The notes: generated by a model from the letters alone, not told the origin. A stretch of 64,000 bases of DNA from an uncultured Dorea sp. (GCA_910589275.1 CAJUTH010000005.1:1-64000); one strand, 5' to 3'; counted from the first letter of the stretch, positions 9,212-18,006 are shown. A program made the numbers and translations.

Positions 9212-9952
9212 TTTCAGGTACTTCTGGATTTCCGCGGCCAGCGTCTCTAACAGGTATACTGCCGGGATCTGGGAAATAAGCTCGGTATTCCCGGCTTCCG
9301 ACGCTCTGCAGATCTCCGGCATATAGACAGAAAAATTAACGTCCGCCATCCGTGCGGCCGGGCATTGCTCCGTATTGGTAAAACTGATCAGGGACGCGTC
9401 CGCTTTTTTATAGCTGTGCATCAGAGACACGGCGTCTTGGCTGTTTCCCGAAGCGGATAAAATCAGGACTGCGATTCTTATGTTTCCGCCCGGGCAGATG
9501 GTTCCATATCCATGCTGCGCAGGAAACGCCGCCTTGCCGATGCTGCAGAAGAGATAGGCGCCGTACTGGGTCAGAGTTTGGCCCTCCCGGTCCCCGGAAA
9601 GGATAATCTGGTCCGCGTCTGCGCAGATCTTTGCCGCCCGGGCCATCTTTTTTGCAAAGGTGCCGTCCGCGGCGGAATTTTCGATATACTGGACTGCCGG
9701 AACCGCGTCATATCTTCCCGTCCGGCTCTGTCTGTTATGCTCCTGCCTGATGCGGTATTTCAGCTCCGTGTACCCGTTACAGCCAGCCTTCTCGCAAAAA
9801 CGGAGTACGGTTGCGGCCGAGACTCCGGCCTCCTTCGCTAACTGCCGGATATTCATATCCGGCGCGGTATCAAGATGGGCGGCCACATAATTATAGACCC
9901 GGAATTCTCCCGGCTTCATGGCCCGGATTTGTTCGTAAGAAAAAAGGGACAT
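9203..9952 (-). CDS. RpiR/MurR-family transcriptional regulator
   Basis: This 249-residue regulator has an N-terminal HTH_6 domain (residues 1-75, DMNIRQLAKEAGVSAATVLRFCEKAG) and a C-terminal SIS sugar-phosphate-binding domain (about 85-245). RpiR proteins sense phosphosugars and control nearby sugar genes. It sits 17 bases after a second RpiR gene on the same strand and close to the beta-glucoside PTS operon, the most likely target. The two RpiR proteins share the same layout but only moderate identity, so the duplication is not recent. Confidence 0.87.
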   Translation of the reverse strand: MSLFSYEQIRAMKPGEFRVYNYVAAHLDTAPDMNIRQLAKEAGVSAATVLRFCEKAGCNGYTELKYRIRQEHNRQSRTGRYDAVPAVQYIENSAADGTFAKKMARAAKICADADQIILSGDREGQTLTQYGAYLFCSIGKAAFPAQHGYGTICPGGNIRIAVLILSASGNSQDAVSLMHSYKKADASLISFTNTEQCPAARMADVNFSVYMPEICRASEAGNTELISQIPAVYLLETLAAEIQKYLKSC

Positions 9953-9969
9953 ATTCGATCCTGCCTTTC

Positions 9970-10710
9970 TTAATCAGACGCGTCCCGGCCGTCGCTGTTA
10001 TAAAGCTTTTTGGCCAGCGTTTCTAGGATGTAGATTACCGGGATCTGGGTCGTTACATTTCTGTCGTTGACCATCTTTTCGGTTACATGGTAAGTAATAT
10101 TACAGTCCGCCATTTTTGCCAGAACGGAATTTGCATTATTGGTAATCGCGATCAGGGTGCATCCTCTCTGGTGAAGGTGGGACGCGATATAGACCGTCTG
10201 CTTGGTCATGCCCGACTCGGACAGGGCTACCGTAACGGTATCCTCCGACGGATTTTGGAGGATGGGAAGCCACGGATCGTCGATGAATAAACTGAAATAC
10301 CCCACATTGGAAAAATATCTGGCGCCGTATTTGCCCAGTATCCCGGAAGAACCGATGCCGATAAAGATGATGCACCGGGATCCGGCCAGATACTGATGCG
10401 CCCGGCCGATGCTCTCCTGAAAATCCGGGGAGTGTATGCTCGCCAGAAAGCCCTGCAATTCTGATCCGCCGTCGTCCTTAAGAGCCTCCCGTTTCCCTTT
10501 GAGGAACTCCTTGTACATCAGCTTAAATTCGCTGTACCCGGCCGCTCCGTTTTTTTTGCAGAAACGCAGAACTGTGGCCGTAGAGACGTGGGCCATATCG
10601 GCTAACTCTTTGATGGTCATTCTGCCGATCCGGTCTTCATTTTTCACAACACAGTCATAGACTGCAAAATCAAGTTCTGTAAAGCTTTCCATCATTTCTC
10701 TTGTAAACAT
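9970..10710 (-). CDS. RpiR/MurR-family transcriptional regulator
   Basis: This regulator of about 246 residues has the HTH_6 motif RMTIKELADMAHVSTATVLRF near residues 30-50 and a SIS domain with IIFIGIGSSGILGKYGARYF. I place the start at ATG 10710 because GGTGA lies 5 bases upstream and because MFTREMM aligns with the start of the RpiR protein at 37502 (MFSYEEI). Upstream in-frame starts at 10725, 10749 and TTG 10755 lack a good ribosome site. It is divergent from the cooS-like operon and co-directional with the other RpiR gene. Confidence 0.85.
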   Translation of the reverse strand: MFTREMMESFTELDFAVYDCVVKNEDRIGRMTIKELADMAHVSTATVLRFCKKNGAAGYSEFKLMYKEFLKGKREALKDDGGSELQGFLASIHSPDFQESIGRAHQYLAGSRCIIFIGIGSSGILGKYGARYFSNVGYFSLFIDDPWLPILQNPSEDTVTVALSESGMTKQTVYIASHLHQRGCTLIAITNNANSVLAKMADCNITYHVTEKMVNDRNVTTQIPVIYILETLAKKLYNSDGRDASD

Positions 10711-10792
10711 ATTCGTCACCGCCATTATCGTTTCCAAATGAAAATTCATAGCCAATTAGAGTATACCATAGAATCCTCGGAGTTACTACACA

Positions 10793-10817
10793 GTACTTTG
10801 CATTCACTGCAAAGTAC
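10793..10817. repeat. Perfect palindrome GTACTTTGCA / TGCAAAGTAC
   Basis: Two 10-base arms (10793-10802 and 10808-10817) flank a 5-base spacer in the intergenic space between the RpiR gene and the cooS-like gene, about 35 bases upstream of the -35 box of the latter. A related copy (AGTACTTTGCA, then CTGCAAA) lies at 59997-60016 inside a larger inverted repeat. It may be an operator or, given the second copy, part of a dispersed repeat family. Confidence 0.8.
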
Positions 10818-10852
10818 GTGAGAAAGTGATTCTGTTTCCGGCTAATAAATGA

Positions 10853-10881
10853 TTGAAATATATTGTGTAATATAGTAAAAT
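10853..10881 (+). promoter_or_regulatory. Promoter of the cooS-like operon
   Basis: TTGAAA (10853-10858) and TAAAAT (10876-10881) are separated by exactly 17 bases in AT-rich DNA, about 60 bases upstream of the start codon. The match to a sigma-A promoter is good. Confidence 0.6.
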
Positions 10882-10940
10882 TTAAAGAAAATAGCGGAAA
10901 TATTTTATGCAAAATTTATAAAAATAAAGGAGGTAGATTT

Positions 10941-12824
10941 ATGAATCAATGTTATGGATGCAGCACATGTAAGAGCGCGGACAAGCCTTTGGAGGAATTT
11001 ATTGCGGGTCTTCCGATGGAGACGTCCCATCACAGGGTGGAGGGCCAGAGTACCAAGTGCGCGTTCGGACTGCAGGGCGTGTGCTGCAGGCTTTGCGCCA
11101 ACGGGCCATGCAGGATTACCCCGGAATCGCCGAGGGGGATCTGCGGCGCCAATGCGGATACCATCGTCACCAGAAACCTTTTGAGGGCGGTGGCCTCCGG
11201 CTCCGGCTGCTATATCCATGTGGTGGAGAATACGGCTCTGAACGTGAAGAATACGGCTAAGACCGGAGGGGAGATTAAGGGGGTTCATACGCTGAACCGG
11301 TTAGCGGAACTGTTCGGCATTGAAGAGGCGGATGACCATAAGCGGGCGGAGGCTGTGGCGGACGCGGTATTAAGGGATCTGTACCTGCCGGAGTACGAGA
11401 AGATGAAACTGACAGAGAAGCTGGCCTATGCGCCCCGGTATGAGAAGTGGGAAGCGTTAGGGCTCCTTCCCGGCGGCGCCAAATCCGAGGTGTTTCACGG
11501 AGTTGTGAAGTGCTCTACCAACTTAAACTCCGATCCGGTGAATATGCTGCTGGACTGCTTAAAGCTTGGCATTTCCACGGGAATTTACGGATTGGTACTT
11601 ACGAACCTGCTCAACGACGTTGTGCTGGGCGAGCCGGAGATCCGCTTTGCCCCGGTGGGTCTGCGGGTGATCGATCCGGATTACATTAATATTATGATTA
11701 CCGGACATCAGCATTCCATGTTTACCTTCTTACAGAACCGGCTGACGGATGAGGATGTGAAAGAGAAAGCTAGGAAGGCGGGAGCGAAGGGCTTTAAGCT
11801 GGTGGGCTGTACCTGCGTGGGACAGGATTTACAGCTTCGGGGAGCCCATTACACGGAAGTATTTGACGGCCATGCGGGGAATAACTATACCAGCGAGGCG
11901 ATCCTTGCGACCGGCGGCATCGATGCGGTGATCTCGGAGTTTAACTGTACCCTTCCCGGCATTGAGCCGATCTGCGACGAGCTTTGGATCAAACAGATCT
12001 GTATTGACAATGTGGCGAAGAAGGCGAACGCCGAGCTGAAGGAATTTGATTTTGAGAACCGCCCGGCGGTGACCGACGAGATCATCGACGAGATTGTGGA
12101 AGCTTACCGGGCGCGCCGGGGGCATGTGCCAATGAATCTTTTGAAAGAGCACGGTTATGAGAATACCCTGACCGGCGTAAGCGAGGTGTCCCTTAAGAAA
12201 TTCCTCGGCGGAAGCTGGCAGCCGTTAATCGACCTGATCGTGTCGGGGGATATTAAGGGCGTGGCAGGCGTGGTAGGCTGCTCGAACCTGACCGCCGGGG
12301 GACATGACGTGCTTACAGTAGATCTGGTGAGGGAACTGATCGCGAAGGATATCATTGTGCTGACTGCGGGGTGTTCTTCAGGAGGAATCGAAAACTGCGG
12401 ACTGATGACGCCGGAGGCGGCGAAGTACGCGGGTCCGAAGCTTCGGGCAGTCTGCGAGAAGCTTGGCATTCCGCCGGTACTGAATTTCGGTCCCTGCCTT
12501 GCGATCGGCCGTCTGGAAATTGTTGCTACGGAGCTTGCAGAGGCGCTTAAAGTAGATCTTCCGCAGCTTCCTCTGGTGCTTTCAGCAGCCCAGTGGCTGG
12601 AGGAACAGGCTTTAGCGGACGGCTGTTACGGACTGGCTCTCGGCCTGCCGCTGCACCTTGGCCTGCCGCCGTTTGTGACCGGAAGCAAGGCAGCGGTTCA
12701 AGTATTGACAGAGGATATGAAAGAACTGACCGGAGGGCAGGTGATCATCAACGCCGACGCAAAAGAGTCCGCAGACATTCTGGAAGGAATCATACTGGAA
12801 AAACGTACGGGGCTCGGAATTTAG
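10941..12824 (+). CDS. cooS: CooS-family carbon monoxide dehydrogenase homologue with altered active-site residues
   Basis: This 627-residue protein has the length and cysteine layout of Ni-Fe CO dehydrogenase. D- and B-cluster cysteines are C40, C48, C49, C52, C57 and C68. C-cluster ligand candidates are H256 or H258, C290 or C292, C336, C447, C478 and C519, in the same order and near the same positions as in characterised CooS. The proton-relay region appears changed: the usual His-rich HxDHxxH stretch reads CYIHVVEN (90-97), and the catalytic Lys in the usual EKA motif appears to be Gln556 (LEEQA). AAAGGAGG precedes the ATG at 10941. It is followed by CooF-like and FAD/NAD oxidoreductase genes, which suggests electron exchange with NAD(P). 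CO oxidation itself is doubtful. Confidence 0.88.
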   Translation: MNQCYGCSTCKSADKPLEEFIAGLPMETSHHRVEGQSTKCAFGLQGVCCRLCANGPCRITPESPRGICGANADTIVTRNLLRAVASGSGCYIHVVENTALNVKNTAKTGGEIKGVHTLNRLAELFGIEEADDHKRAEAVADAVLRDLYLPEYEKMKLTEKLAYAPRYEKWEALGLLPGGAKSEVFHGVVKCSTNLNSDPVNMLLDCLKLGISTGIYGLVLTNLLNDVVLGEPEIRFAPVGLRVIDPDYINIMITGHQHSMFTFLQNRLTDEDVKEKARKAGAKGFKLVGCTCVGQDLQLRGAHYTEVFDGHAGNNYTSEAILATGGIDAVISEFNCTLPGIEPICDELWIKQICIDNVAKKANAELKEFDFENRPAVTDEIIDEIVEAYRARRGHVPMNLLKEHGYENTLTGVSEVSLKKFLGGSWQPLIDLIVSGDIKGVAGVVGCSNLTAGGHDVLTVDLVRELIAKDIIVLTAGCSSGGIENCGLMTPEAAKYAGPKLRAVCEKLGIPPVLNFGPCLAIGRLEIVATELAEALKVDLPQLPLVLSAAQWLEEQALADGCYGLALGLPLHLGLPPFVTGSKAAVQVLTEDMKELTGGQVIINADAKESADILEGIILEKRTGLGI

Positions 12825-12839
12825 AAAGGAGCGGAGAAT

Positions 12840-13286
12840 ATGAGACGTATTATAGTAGAGTACGAAAAATGCGACGGCTGCAAGAACTGCTCCGCTGCCT
12901 GTATGCAGGCGCACCGGGAAACCGGCGGTACGATTTACGATCTGGATCTGACTGATCCGGGAAACGAGTCAAGGAACTATATTTTAAAGGATGAAAAAGG
13001 ACGGTATAAGCCGTTGTTCTGCCGTCACTGTGATGAGCCGGAGTGCGTGAAATCCTGTATGAGCGGCGCGCTCACAAAGGATCCGGAGAGCGGCCATGTG
13101 TTTTACGATGAGACAAGATGCGGTTCCTGCTTTATGTGCGTGATGAACTGTCCATTTGGCGTGTTAAAGCCTGACAGAGTAACGAAGAGTAAGGTGATTA
13201 AGTGCGATTTCTGTGTAAATGCGGGAGGTGAACCGTCTTGCGTCGCTTCTTGTCCAAAGAAGGCGATTCATGTAGAGGAGGTGTAA
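12840..13286 (+). CDS. cooF: CooF-like 4Fe-4S electron-transfer protein
   Basis: This 148-residue cytoplasmic protein holds four 4Fe-4S-type cysteine groups of the CooF/DmsB/HycB kind: CDGCKNCSAAC near residues 11-21, CRHCDEPECVKSC near 61-73, CGSCFMCVMNC near 93-103, and CDFC with a distal CVASC near 122-138. It would shuttle electrons between the CooS-like protein and the following flavoprotein. It starts 15 bases after cooS and ends 4 bases before the oxidoreductase gene, with a ribosome site in the short gap, so the three are one operon. Confidence 0.9.
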   Translation: MRRIIVEYEKCDGCKNCSAACMQAHRETGGTIYDLDLTDPGNESRNYILKDEKGRYKPLFCRHCDEPECVKSCMSGALTKDPESGHVFYDETRCGSCFMCVMNCPFGVLKPDRVTKSKVIKCDFCVNAGGEPSCVASCPKKAIHVEEV

Positions 13287-13290
13287 AGGG

Positions 13291-14511
13291 ATGAAATATG
13301 TGATTGTTGGCGTGGGAGTCGCGGGCGTTGAAGCAGCGAGAGAAATCCGGAAGAAGGATGCGAAAGGGGACATTCTTATGATTTCCGCGGATGCGCAGAT
13401 CCATTCCCGGTGCATGCTCCATAAGTTTATCGCGGGAGAGAGGGATGAGAAGGGCCTTGATTTTACAGAGCTGGATTTTTTCGAGAAATACCGGATCCTG
13501 TGGAAGAGCGGCGTCCGGGTAAAGGAGGTCTGTCCCGATGGGAAGGAGGTCCTTTTGGACGACGGAGAGCGGATCGTTTACGATAAACTTCTGCTTGCAA
13601 ACGGCGCGGACAGCTTCATCCCTCCGGTGGGGGATTTGAGGAAGGCTTCAAATGTGTACGGACTGCGGAACTTAACGGACGCTCAGGCAATCGTGAAGGA
13701 GGCGGAAGGCGCCAGAGAGATTCTGGTTATCGGCTCCGGCCTTGTAGGGCTGGACGCGGCTTACGGCCTTCTTGAGCGGGGAGGGAAGCTTACCGTGGTG
13801 GAGATGGCGGATCAGATTCTGCCGGTGCAGCTAGACGCCCACGGCGCGGCTGCCTATCAGGAGCTGTTTGAGAAGGCAGGCGTGCGCTTTGTCCTCGGCA
13901 GGAAAGCGTCGGAGGCGGTCTGTGAGGCGGACGGCAAAATCCATAAGGTAACGCTGGATAACGGAGAAGAGCTGGCCTGCGATCTGGTGATCGTTGCGGC
14001 CGGGGTGCGTCCTTCGCTGGCCTGTCTGGAGGGAAGCGGCATTGACTGCGAGCGCGGCGTTACGGTGGATTCCTGCATGAGAACCTCCAAGGAGGATATT
14101 TTCGCGGCAGGCGATATCACGGGCCGTTCCGGGATCTGGCCGAACGCGGCGGATCAGGGAAGGATTGCCGGAAGGAATATGTGCGGCGTAGAAGCGGAAT
14201 ATACGGATACCTATGCGTTGAAAAATACCATTAATTTCTTTGGTCTGGTGACGCTCTGTGTGGGAAGGATCCGGCCGGAGGAGGGCGACGATATCCGGGT
14301 GAAGGAAGACAGAACCCAGTACAAGCGCGTGATCTTAAAAGAAGGAAAGGTGGAGGGGGTACTCCTTCAGGGAGATATCGCCCACGCGGGCACGTGGCAG
14401 TACCTGATCAAGAACCGGATCGACGTGAGCGGGATTGAGAAGGACATTTTTCAAGTGAGCTATGCGGATTTTTATTTCACCGGCGAGAAAGGCGAGTATG
14501 TCTGGGCATAG
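13291..14511 (+). CDS. FAD-dependent NAD(P)H oxidoreductase of the cooS operon
   Basis: This 406-residue protein has the two-dinucleotide-domain fold of NirB/rubredoxin-reductase-like enzymes. The FAD motif YVIVGVGVAGVEAAREI is at the N-terminus, a second Rossmann motif EILVIGSGLVGLDAAYGL near residue 145 binds NAD(P)H, and the FAD-closing motif DIFAAGD is near 270. A short C-terminal domain follows. In other anaerobes a monofunctional CooS, a CooF and a flavoprotein of this kind form one unit that links the dehydrogenase to NAD(P). The substrate here is open because the CooS partner is atypical. Confidence 0.87.
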   Translation: MKYVIVGVGVAGVEAAREIRKKDAKGDILMISADAQIHSRCMLHKFIAGERDEKGLDFTELDFFEKYRILWKSGVRVKEVCPDGKEVLLDDGERIVYDKLLLANGADSFIPPVGDLRKASNVYGLRNLTDAQAIVKEAEGAREILVIGSGLVGLDAAYGLLERGGKLTVVEMADQILPVQLDAHGAAAYQELFEKAGVRFVLGRKASEAVCEADGKIHKVTLDNGEELACDLVIVAAGVRPSLACLEGSGIDCERGVTVDSCMRTSKEDIFAAGDITGRSGIWPNAADQGRIAGRNMCGVEAEYTDTYALKNTINFFGLVTLCVGRIRPEEGDDIRVKEDRTQYKRVILKEGKVEGVLLQGDIAHAGTWQYLIKNRIDVSGIEKDIFQVSYADFYFTGEKGEYVWA

Positions 14512-14574
14512 GGATCCCAAGCAGCATACGAAAGGAAAAGTGCAGATCACATACGATAAGAGGAGATAAGAAAA

Positions 14575-15267
14575 ATGACAGAATTTATGTCGATAGCAAA
14601 GGGATGGTCTGTCGGGGCGATCGTGTTCCGTATGGTGTCTGCATTCCTGATGGGAACCATCATTGGTGTAGAGAGAGGGATTAAACGCCGGGGCGCGGGA
14701 GTCAAGACCCATGTGCTGGTGTGCCTCGGCGCCGCGCTGGTGATGATGACCGGAGAATATATCTATTTGAATTTTGACGGCCATACGGATATAGCCCGGA
14801 TCGGCGCGCAGGTAATCAGCGGAGTCGGTTTCCTTGGCGTCGGCACCATCATTGTTACCGGAAAGAACCAAGTCCGGGGGCTTACAACTGCGGCTGGGTT
14901 ATGGGCCTGCGCCTGTCTGGGTCTTGCGGTAGGAATTGGGTTTGTGGAAGGCGCATTTATCACGCTGATTCTCGTGATGGTAACGTTAAAGTTTCTGATG
15001 AAGGTGGATATCTGGACCCATATGTATGCCAGAATCTTTGATCTGTACGTGGAATTTTCTTCCATAGAGAATGTGCCGGAGGTTCGGGAAAACATGCAGA
15101 AAATGGATGTGAAGGTCTGCAGCTTTGTGGTGACCAAGAGCAGGATCAAGGGCGAAGGCCCTCATGCCATTGTCTGTATCGAGGTGAAGAACCGGAAAAA
15201 GCGGATGGAGGTTATTGACGAGATCCGCAGGATGGAGGGCGTGGAATTTTTGGAAGAACTGCAGTAG
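14575..15267 (+). CDS. MgtC/SapB-family membrane protein
   Basis: This 230-residue protein has the MgtC N-terminal membrane domain (four to five helices, residues 10-145, including GTIIGVERGIKRRGAGVKTH and GVGFLGVGTIIV) and a soluble C-terminal ACT-like domain (150-230). MgtC proteins act in magnesium limitation and acid tolerance, partly by modulating the F-type ATPase. AGAGGAGATAAG precedes the ATG. A 17-codon fragment nearly identical to its C-terminal end lies at 18290-18340. A terminator follows at 15313-15368. Confidence 0.88.
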   Translation: MTEFMSIAKGWSVGAIVFRMVSAFLMGTIIGVERGIKRRGAGVKTHVLVCLGAALVMMTGEYIYLNFDGHTDIARIGAQVISGVGFLGVGTIIVTGKNQVRGLTTAAGLWACACLGLAVGIGFVEGAFITLILVMVTLKFLMKVDIWTHMYARIFDLYVEFSSIENVPEVRENMQKMDVKVCSFVVTKSRIKGEGPHAIVCIEVKNRKKRMEVIDEIRRMEGVEFLEELQ

Positions 15268-15312
15268 CTGCGCCTTTCTCGCTCTTTATGCTTAACGAAA
15301 TGTGAAAAGACG

Positions 15313-15368
15313 AAAAGATCCTCCTTGGAAGGATGCGCTAAAATACGCAGGGTTCCAAGGGGGATTTT
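15313..15368. terminator. Bidirectional terminator between convergent genes
   Basis: AGATCCTCCTTGGAA (15316-15330) pairs with TTCCAAGGGGGATTT (15353-15367) with G-U pairs, and TGCG/CGCA pairs inside the loop. T-runs flank it in both directions. It separates mgtC from the convergent SDR gene. Confidence 0.75.
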
Positions 15369-15373
15369 CATGG

Positions 15374-16174
15374 TTACGGGCGCAGTCCCATGCCGCCCTC
15401 CAGCGTAATGGTTTCGCCGCTCATGTATTTGAAGTCAGGAGAAGCAAGCTGTACGCAGACGCGTCCGATTTCCTTTTCCGTATCGCCGTAATGACCGATT
15501 GGCGGCATCTTCACATTCTGCTTGAAAGCGTCCGGGTAAGTTTTTTCGAAATTCTCAAGCTGCGCGGTCCATGCCAGAGGACAGATAATATTGACATTGA
15601 TATTGTCCCTGCCCCATTCGGTAGCCGCTACCCTTGTGAGGCCGCGCACGCCTTCTTTGGCTGCCGCGTAAGCGCACTGTCCGAAATTTCCGAACAGCCC
15701 GGCGCCGGAAGCGAAGTTGATCACGGAGCCTTCTGTTTCCTTCAAATACGGATAGCAGGCTTTCATATAATAAAAGGTTGCGTACAGGCCGGAATATAAG
15801 GCCAGATCAAACTGGTCCGTGGTATGCTCGGCCAGCGTCACGCCGGAGGCGGAGGCCTGCGCGTTGTTGATAAGCACGTCGATCCGTCCGAATTTCTCCA
15901 TCGTCTGTTTTATCACGTTTGCCACGACCGTTTCATTGTCGGAGCCGGCGGATACGTCCGCCTGAACTGCCAGTACCTGAATGCCGTAGAGCCTCTCCAG
16001 TTCCTCTTTCGCATCTTCTAATTTCTTTACGTTACGGCCAGTGATCACTAGGTTCGCCCCTTCCTTGGCGTAAGCGGTCGCAATGCCGTATCCGATGGAG
16101 CCGCATCTGCCGTCGCTTAAGACCGAGCGTCCCCCACCTGTGATAATCGCTGTTTTACCTGTTAAAAATCCCAT
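15374..16174 (-). CDS. Short-chain dehydrogenase, probable 12alpha-hydroxysteroid dehydrogenase
   Basis: This 266-residue SDR has TGGG at residues 12-15 with an inserted loop before GSIGYGIA, NNA at 103-105, and the catalytic triad S156, Y169 and K173 (YAAAK). Long stretches (NNAQASASG, YSGLYATFYYMKACYPYLKE, SGETITLEGGMG) match, from memory, the 12alpha-hydroxysteroid dehydrogenases of bile-acid-transforming gut clostridia. Those enzymes interconvert the 12alpha-hydroxyl and 12-oxo groups of cholate-type bile acids with NADP(H). It stands alone on the minus strand with AAAGGAGG before the ATG and no bai genes nearby. A general SDR role cannot be excluded. Confidence 0.75.
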   Translation of the reverse strand: MGFLTGKTAIITGGGRSVLSDGRCGSIGYGIATAYAKEGANLVITGRNVKKLEDAKEELERLYGIQVLAVQADVSAGSDNETVVANVIKQTMEKFGRIDVLINNAQASASGVTLAEHTTDQFDLALYSGLYATFYYMKACYPYLKETEGSVINFASGAGLFGNFGQCAYAAAKEGVRGLTRVAATEWGRDNINVNIICPLAWTAQLENFEKTYPDAFKQNVKMPPIGHYGDTEKEIGRVCVQLASPDFKYMSGETITLEGGMGLRP

Positions 16175-16295
16175 AGTAGTTTCCTCCTTTATTCATGTTC
16201 TTTTTGAATCCTATAAAAATAATCATAACATATTTTTAGAAAATAAACTAGTGTGTTAACCGACTGCAGTTTGGATAAATATCAGGAATTTTTAA

Positions 16296-16324
16296 TTGTA
16301 TTTTTGGATGTCAATAGATATACT
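16296..16324 (+). promoter_or_regulatory. Promoter of the sulfite/nitrite reductase gene
   Basis: TTGTAT (16296-16301) and TATACT (16319-16324) are 17 bases apart and read toward the reductase, whose start codon lies about 90 bases downstream. The region is shared with the divergent SDR gene. Confidence 0.5.
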
Positions 16325-16412
16325 ATATTTAGGACATGTTTACCCTCGTTGTACAGAGAAACGCGCTTACACCGGGGGATATGAAAAAAATATAGAAGTA
16401 AGGAGCAGAAAG

Positions 16413-17945
16413 ATGCAGAAAACGGAATGGAAAAAGGATTATGAAGAATTTGAAAAAGTAACCAGACAGTTTTATGCAGGCGAGATTACGGTACCCCAGT
16501 ATAAGGGATTTTCCGGCGGGTTCGGAAGCTATGCCCAGAGGGGCGGAAAAGTGGGGATGTTAAGGCTTCGCCTGCCGGGGGGAAGGCTCTCAGTGGACAA
16601 GCTTGGATTTGTGGTTCGGTCGATGGAACAATATAAGATTGATAAGATCCATCTTACAACCTGCCAGACGATTCAGCTCCACAATCTGAGCGCGGATGCG
16701 GTCTGTGATTTGGCCGTTGCCGCGCTGGAGTACGGGATCGTGACAAGGGGCGGCGGCGGAGATTTTCCGCGGAATGTGATGGCGTCGCCTTTGTCCGGCG
16801 TGGAGAAGGGGGAATATTTTGACGTGCTTCCCTATGCAGAGGCGGCGGGCGAATATCTGATGGGGCTCATCAAGACGGTGAAGCTGCCTAGGAAGCTGAA
16901 AGTATGCTTTTCAAACTCTCAGGCTAACCATACTCATGCAACTTTCCGGGATCTTGGATTTGCCGCAAGAAAGGACGGCCTGTTTGATGTTTACAGCGCG
17001 GGCGGTCTGGGGAATAATCCCAAAATGGGCGTTCTGACGGCGGAGGCGGTTCCGGGAAACCAGATTCTCTATTATATAAAGGCTATGGTGAAGCTGTTTA
17101 CTGCCTATGGAAATTATGAGAACCGCGCGAAGGCGAGGACCCGGTATATGCAGGAGGTATTGGGCGGTGAATATGCGGAGGCGTATCGAAAGAAGCTGGC
17201 AGAGGCAATGCAGGAGGAGAATCTGGACATTCAGGCGGCGCAAGTGGAAGTTACGAAGAAACCGGACGGTATCCGGGTGGAGGATAGAAGGGCGATCCCC
17301 CAGAAGCAGGAGGGACTGTATGCGGTGGAATACCATCCGATCGGAGGCTGTCCGGCTCCTGCAAAGCTAAAGGAGCTGTATGAGGCGGTGAAGGAAATGG
17401 ATCAGGTTGAGCTTCGGATCGCGCCGGACGAGAAGCTGTATGTGATCAATCTTACCGGGATTGAGGCGCAGAAGATCCTTGCGATCACGGAGGATAGCGC
17501 AAAGTCCGCATTTGAGGCATCCGTTGCATGTATCGGCGCGTCCATCTGCCAAGTTGGGCTGAGAGATTCCCAGAAGCTGCTTGCACAGTTAGCGGCTGCG
17601 TCAAGGGAATGGGGATATGAGGACGGCGTGCTGCCCAAGATCCATATTTCCGGCTGCCCATCCTCCTGCGGAACCCATCAGATCGGAAAGATCGGACTGC
17701 GGGGCGCTATGAAAAAGGTGGATGGAAAACCGCAGCCTGCATTTGTACTTACGGTAAATGGAAATGACGAAGAAGGGAAAGAGCGGTTCGGGGAACAGAT
17801 CGGCACGATCACAGAGGCCGAGATCCCTGAGTTCTTCAAGGAGCTTGGAAAAGAGATTTCCGATGCGGGGATGAAGTTTGAACAGTGGTATGAGGGCCAT
17901 GCGGACAGGTTCAAACAAATTGCAGAGCCTTACGCAAGGGTATAG
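16413..17945 (+). CDS. Siroheme 4Fe-4S sulfite/nitrite reductase
   Basis: This 510-residue cytoplasmic enzyme belongs to the NirA/CysI family and would carry out a six-electron reduction of sulfite or nitrite. It has two ferredoxin-like half-domains; HLTTCQTIQLHNL near residue 80 is part of the siroheme pocket. The coupled siroheme/4Fe-4S cysteines are C373 and C379 (CIGASIC) and C415 and C419 (GCPSSCG). I chose ATG 16413 because AAGGAGC lies 7 bases upstream; an open frame extends further upstream without a ribosome site. It is monocistronic with its own promoter and terminator. Sulfite versus nitrite cannot be told from sequence. Confidence 0.87.
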   Translation: MQKTEWKKDYEEFEKVTRQFYAGEITVPQYKGFSGGFGSYAQRGGKVGMLRLRLPGGRLSVDKLGFVVRSMEQYKIDKIHLTTCQTIQLHNLSADAVCDLAVAALEYGIVTRGGGGDFPRNVMASPLSGVEKGEYFDVLPYAEAAGEYLMGLIKTVKLPRKLKVCFSNSQANHTHATFRDLGFAARKDGLFDVYSAGGLGNNPKMGVLTAEAVPGNQILYYIKAMVKLFTAYGNYENRAKARTRYMQEVLGGEYAEAYRKKLAEAMQEENLDIQAAQVEVTKKPDGIRVEDRRAIPQKQEGLYAVEYHPIGGCPAPAKLKELYEAVKEMDQVELRIAPDEKLYVINLTGIEAQKILAITEDSAKSAFEASVACIGASICQVGLRDSQKLLAQLAAASREWGYEDGVLPKIHISGCPSSCGTHQIGKIGLRGAMKKVDGKPQPAFVLTVNGNDEEGKERFGEQIGTITEAEIPEFFKELGKEISDAGMKFEQWYEGHADRFKQIAEPYARV

Positions 17946-17960
17946 ATGTGTTTATAAAAA

Positions 17961-18004
17961 GAGGAGAAATTCAACGTATGTGTTTTGAATTTCTCCTCTT
18001 TTAT
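17961..18004. terminator. Bidirectional terminator, 14-bp stem
   Basis: GAGGAGAAATTCAA (17961-17974) pairs perfectly with TTGAATTTCTCCTC (17985-17998), followed by TTTTAT on the plus strand and TTTTTAT on the minus strand. It ends the sulfite/nitrite reductase transcript and, in the other direction, the small peptide gene at 18007-18084. Confidence 0.93.
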
Positions 18005-18006
18005 AT

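Noticed and set aside
10941..14511. CooS operon as proof of Wood-Ljungdahl acetogenesis
   Set aside because: No acetyl-CoA synthase, corrinoid or methyltransferase genes are nearby, and the CooS active-site residues look altered.
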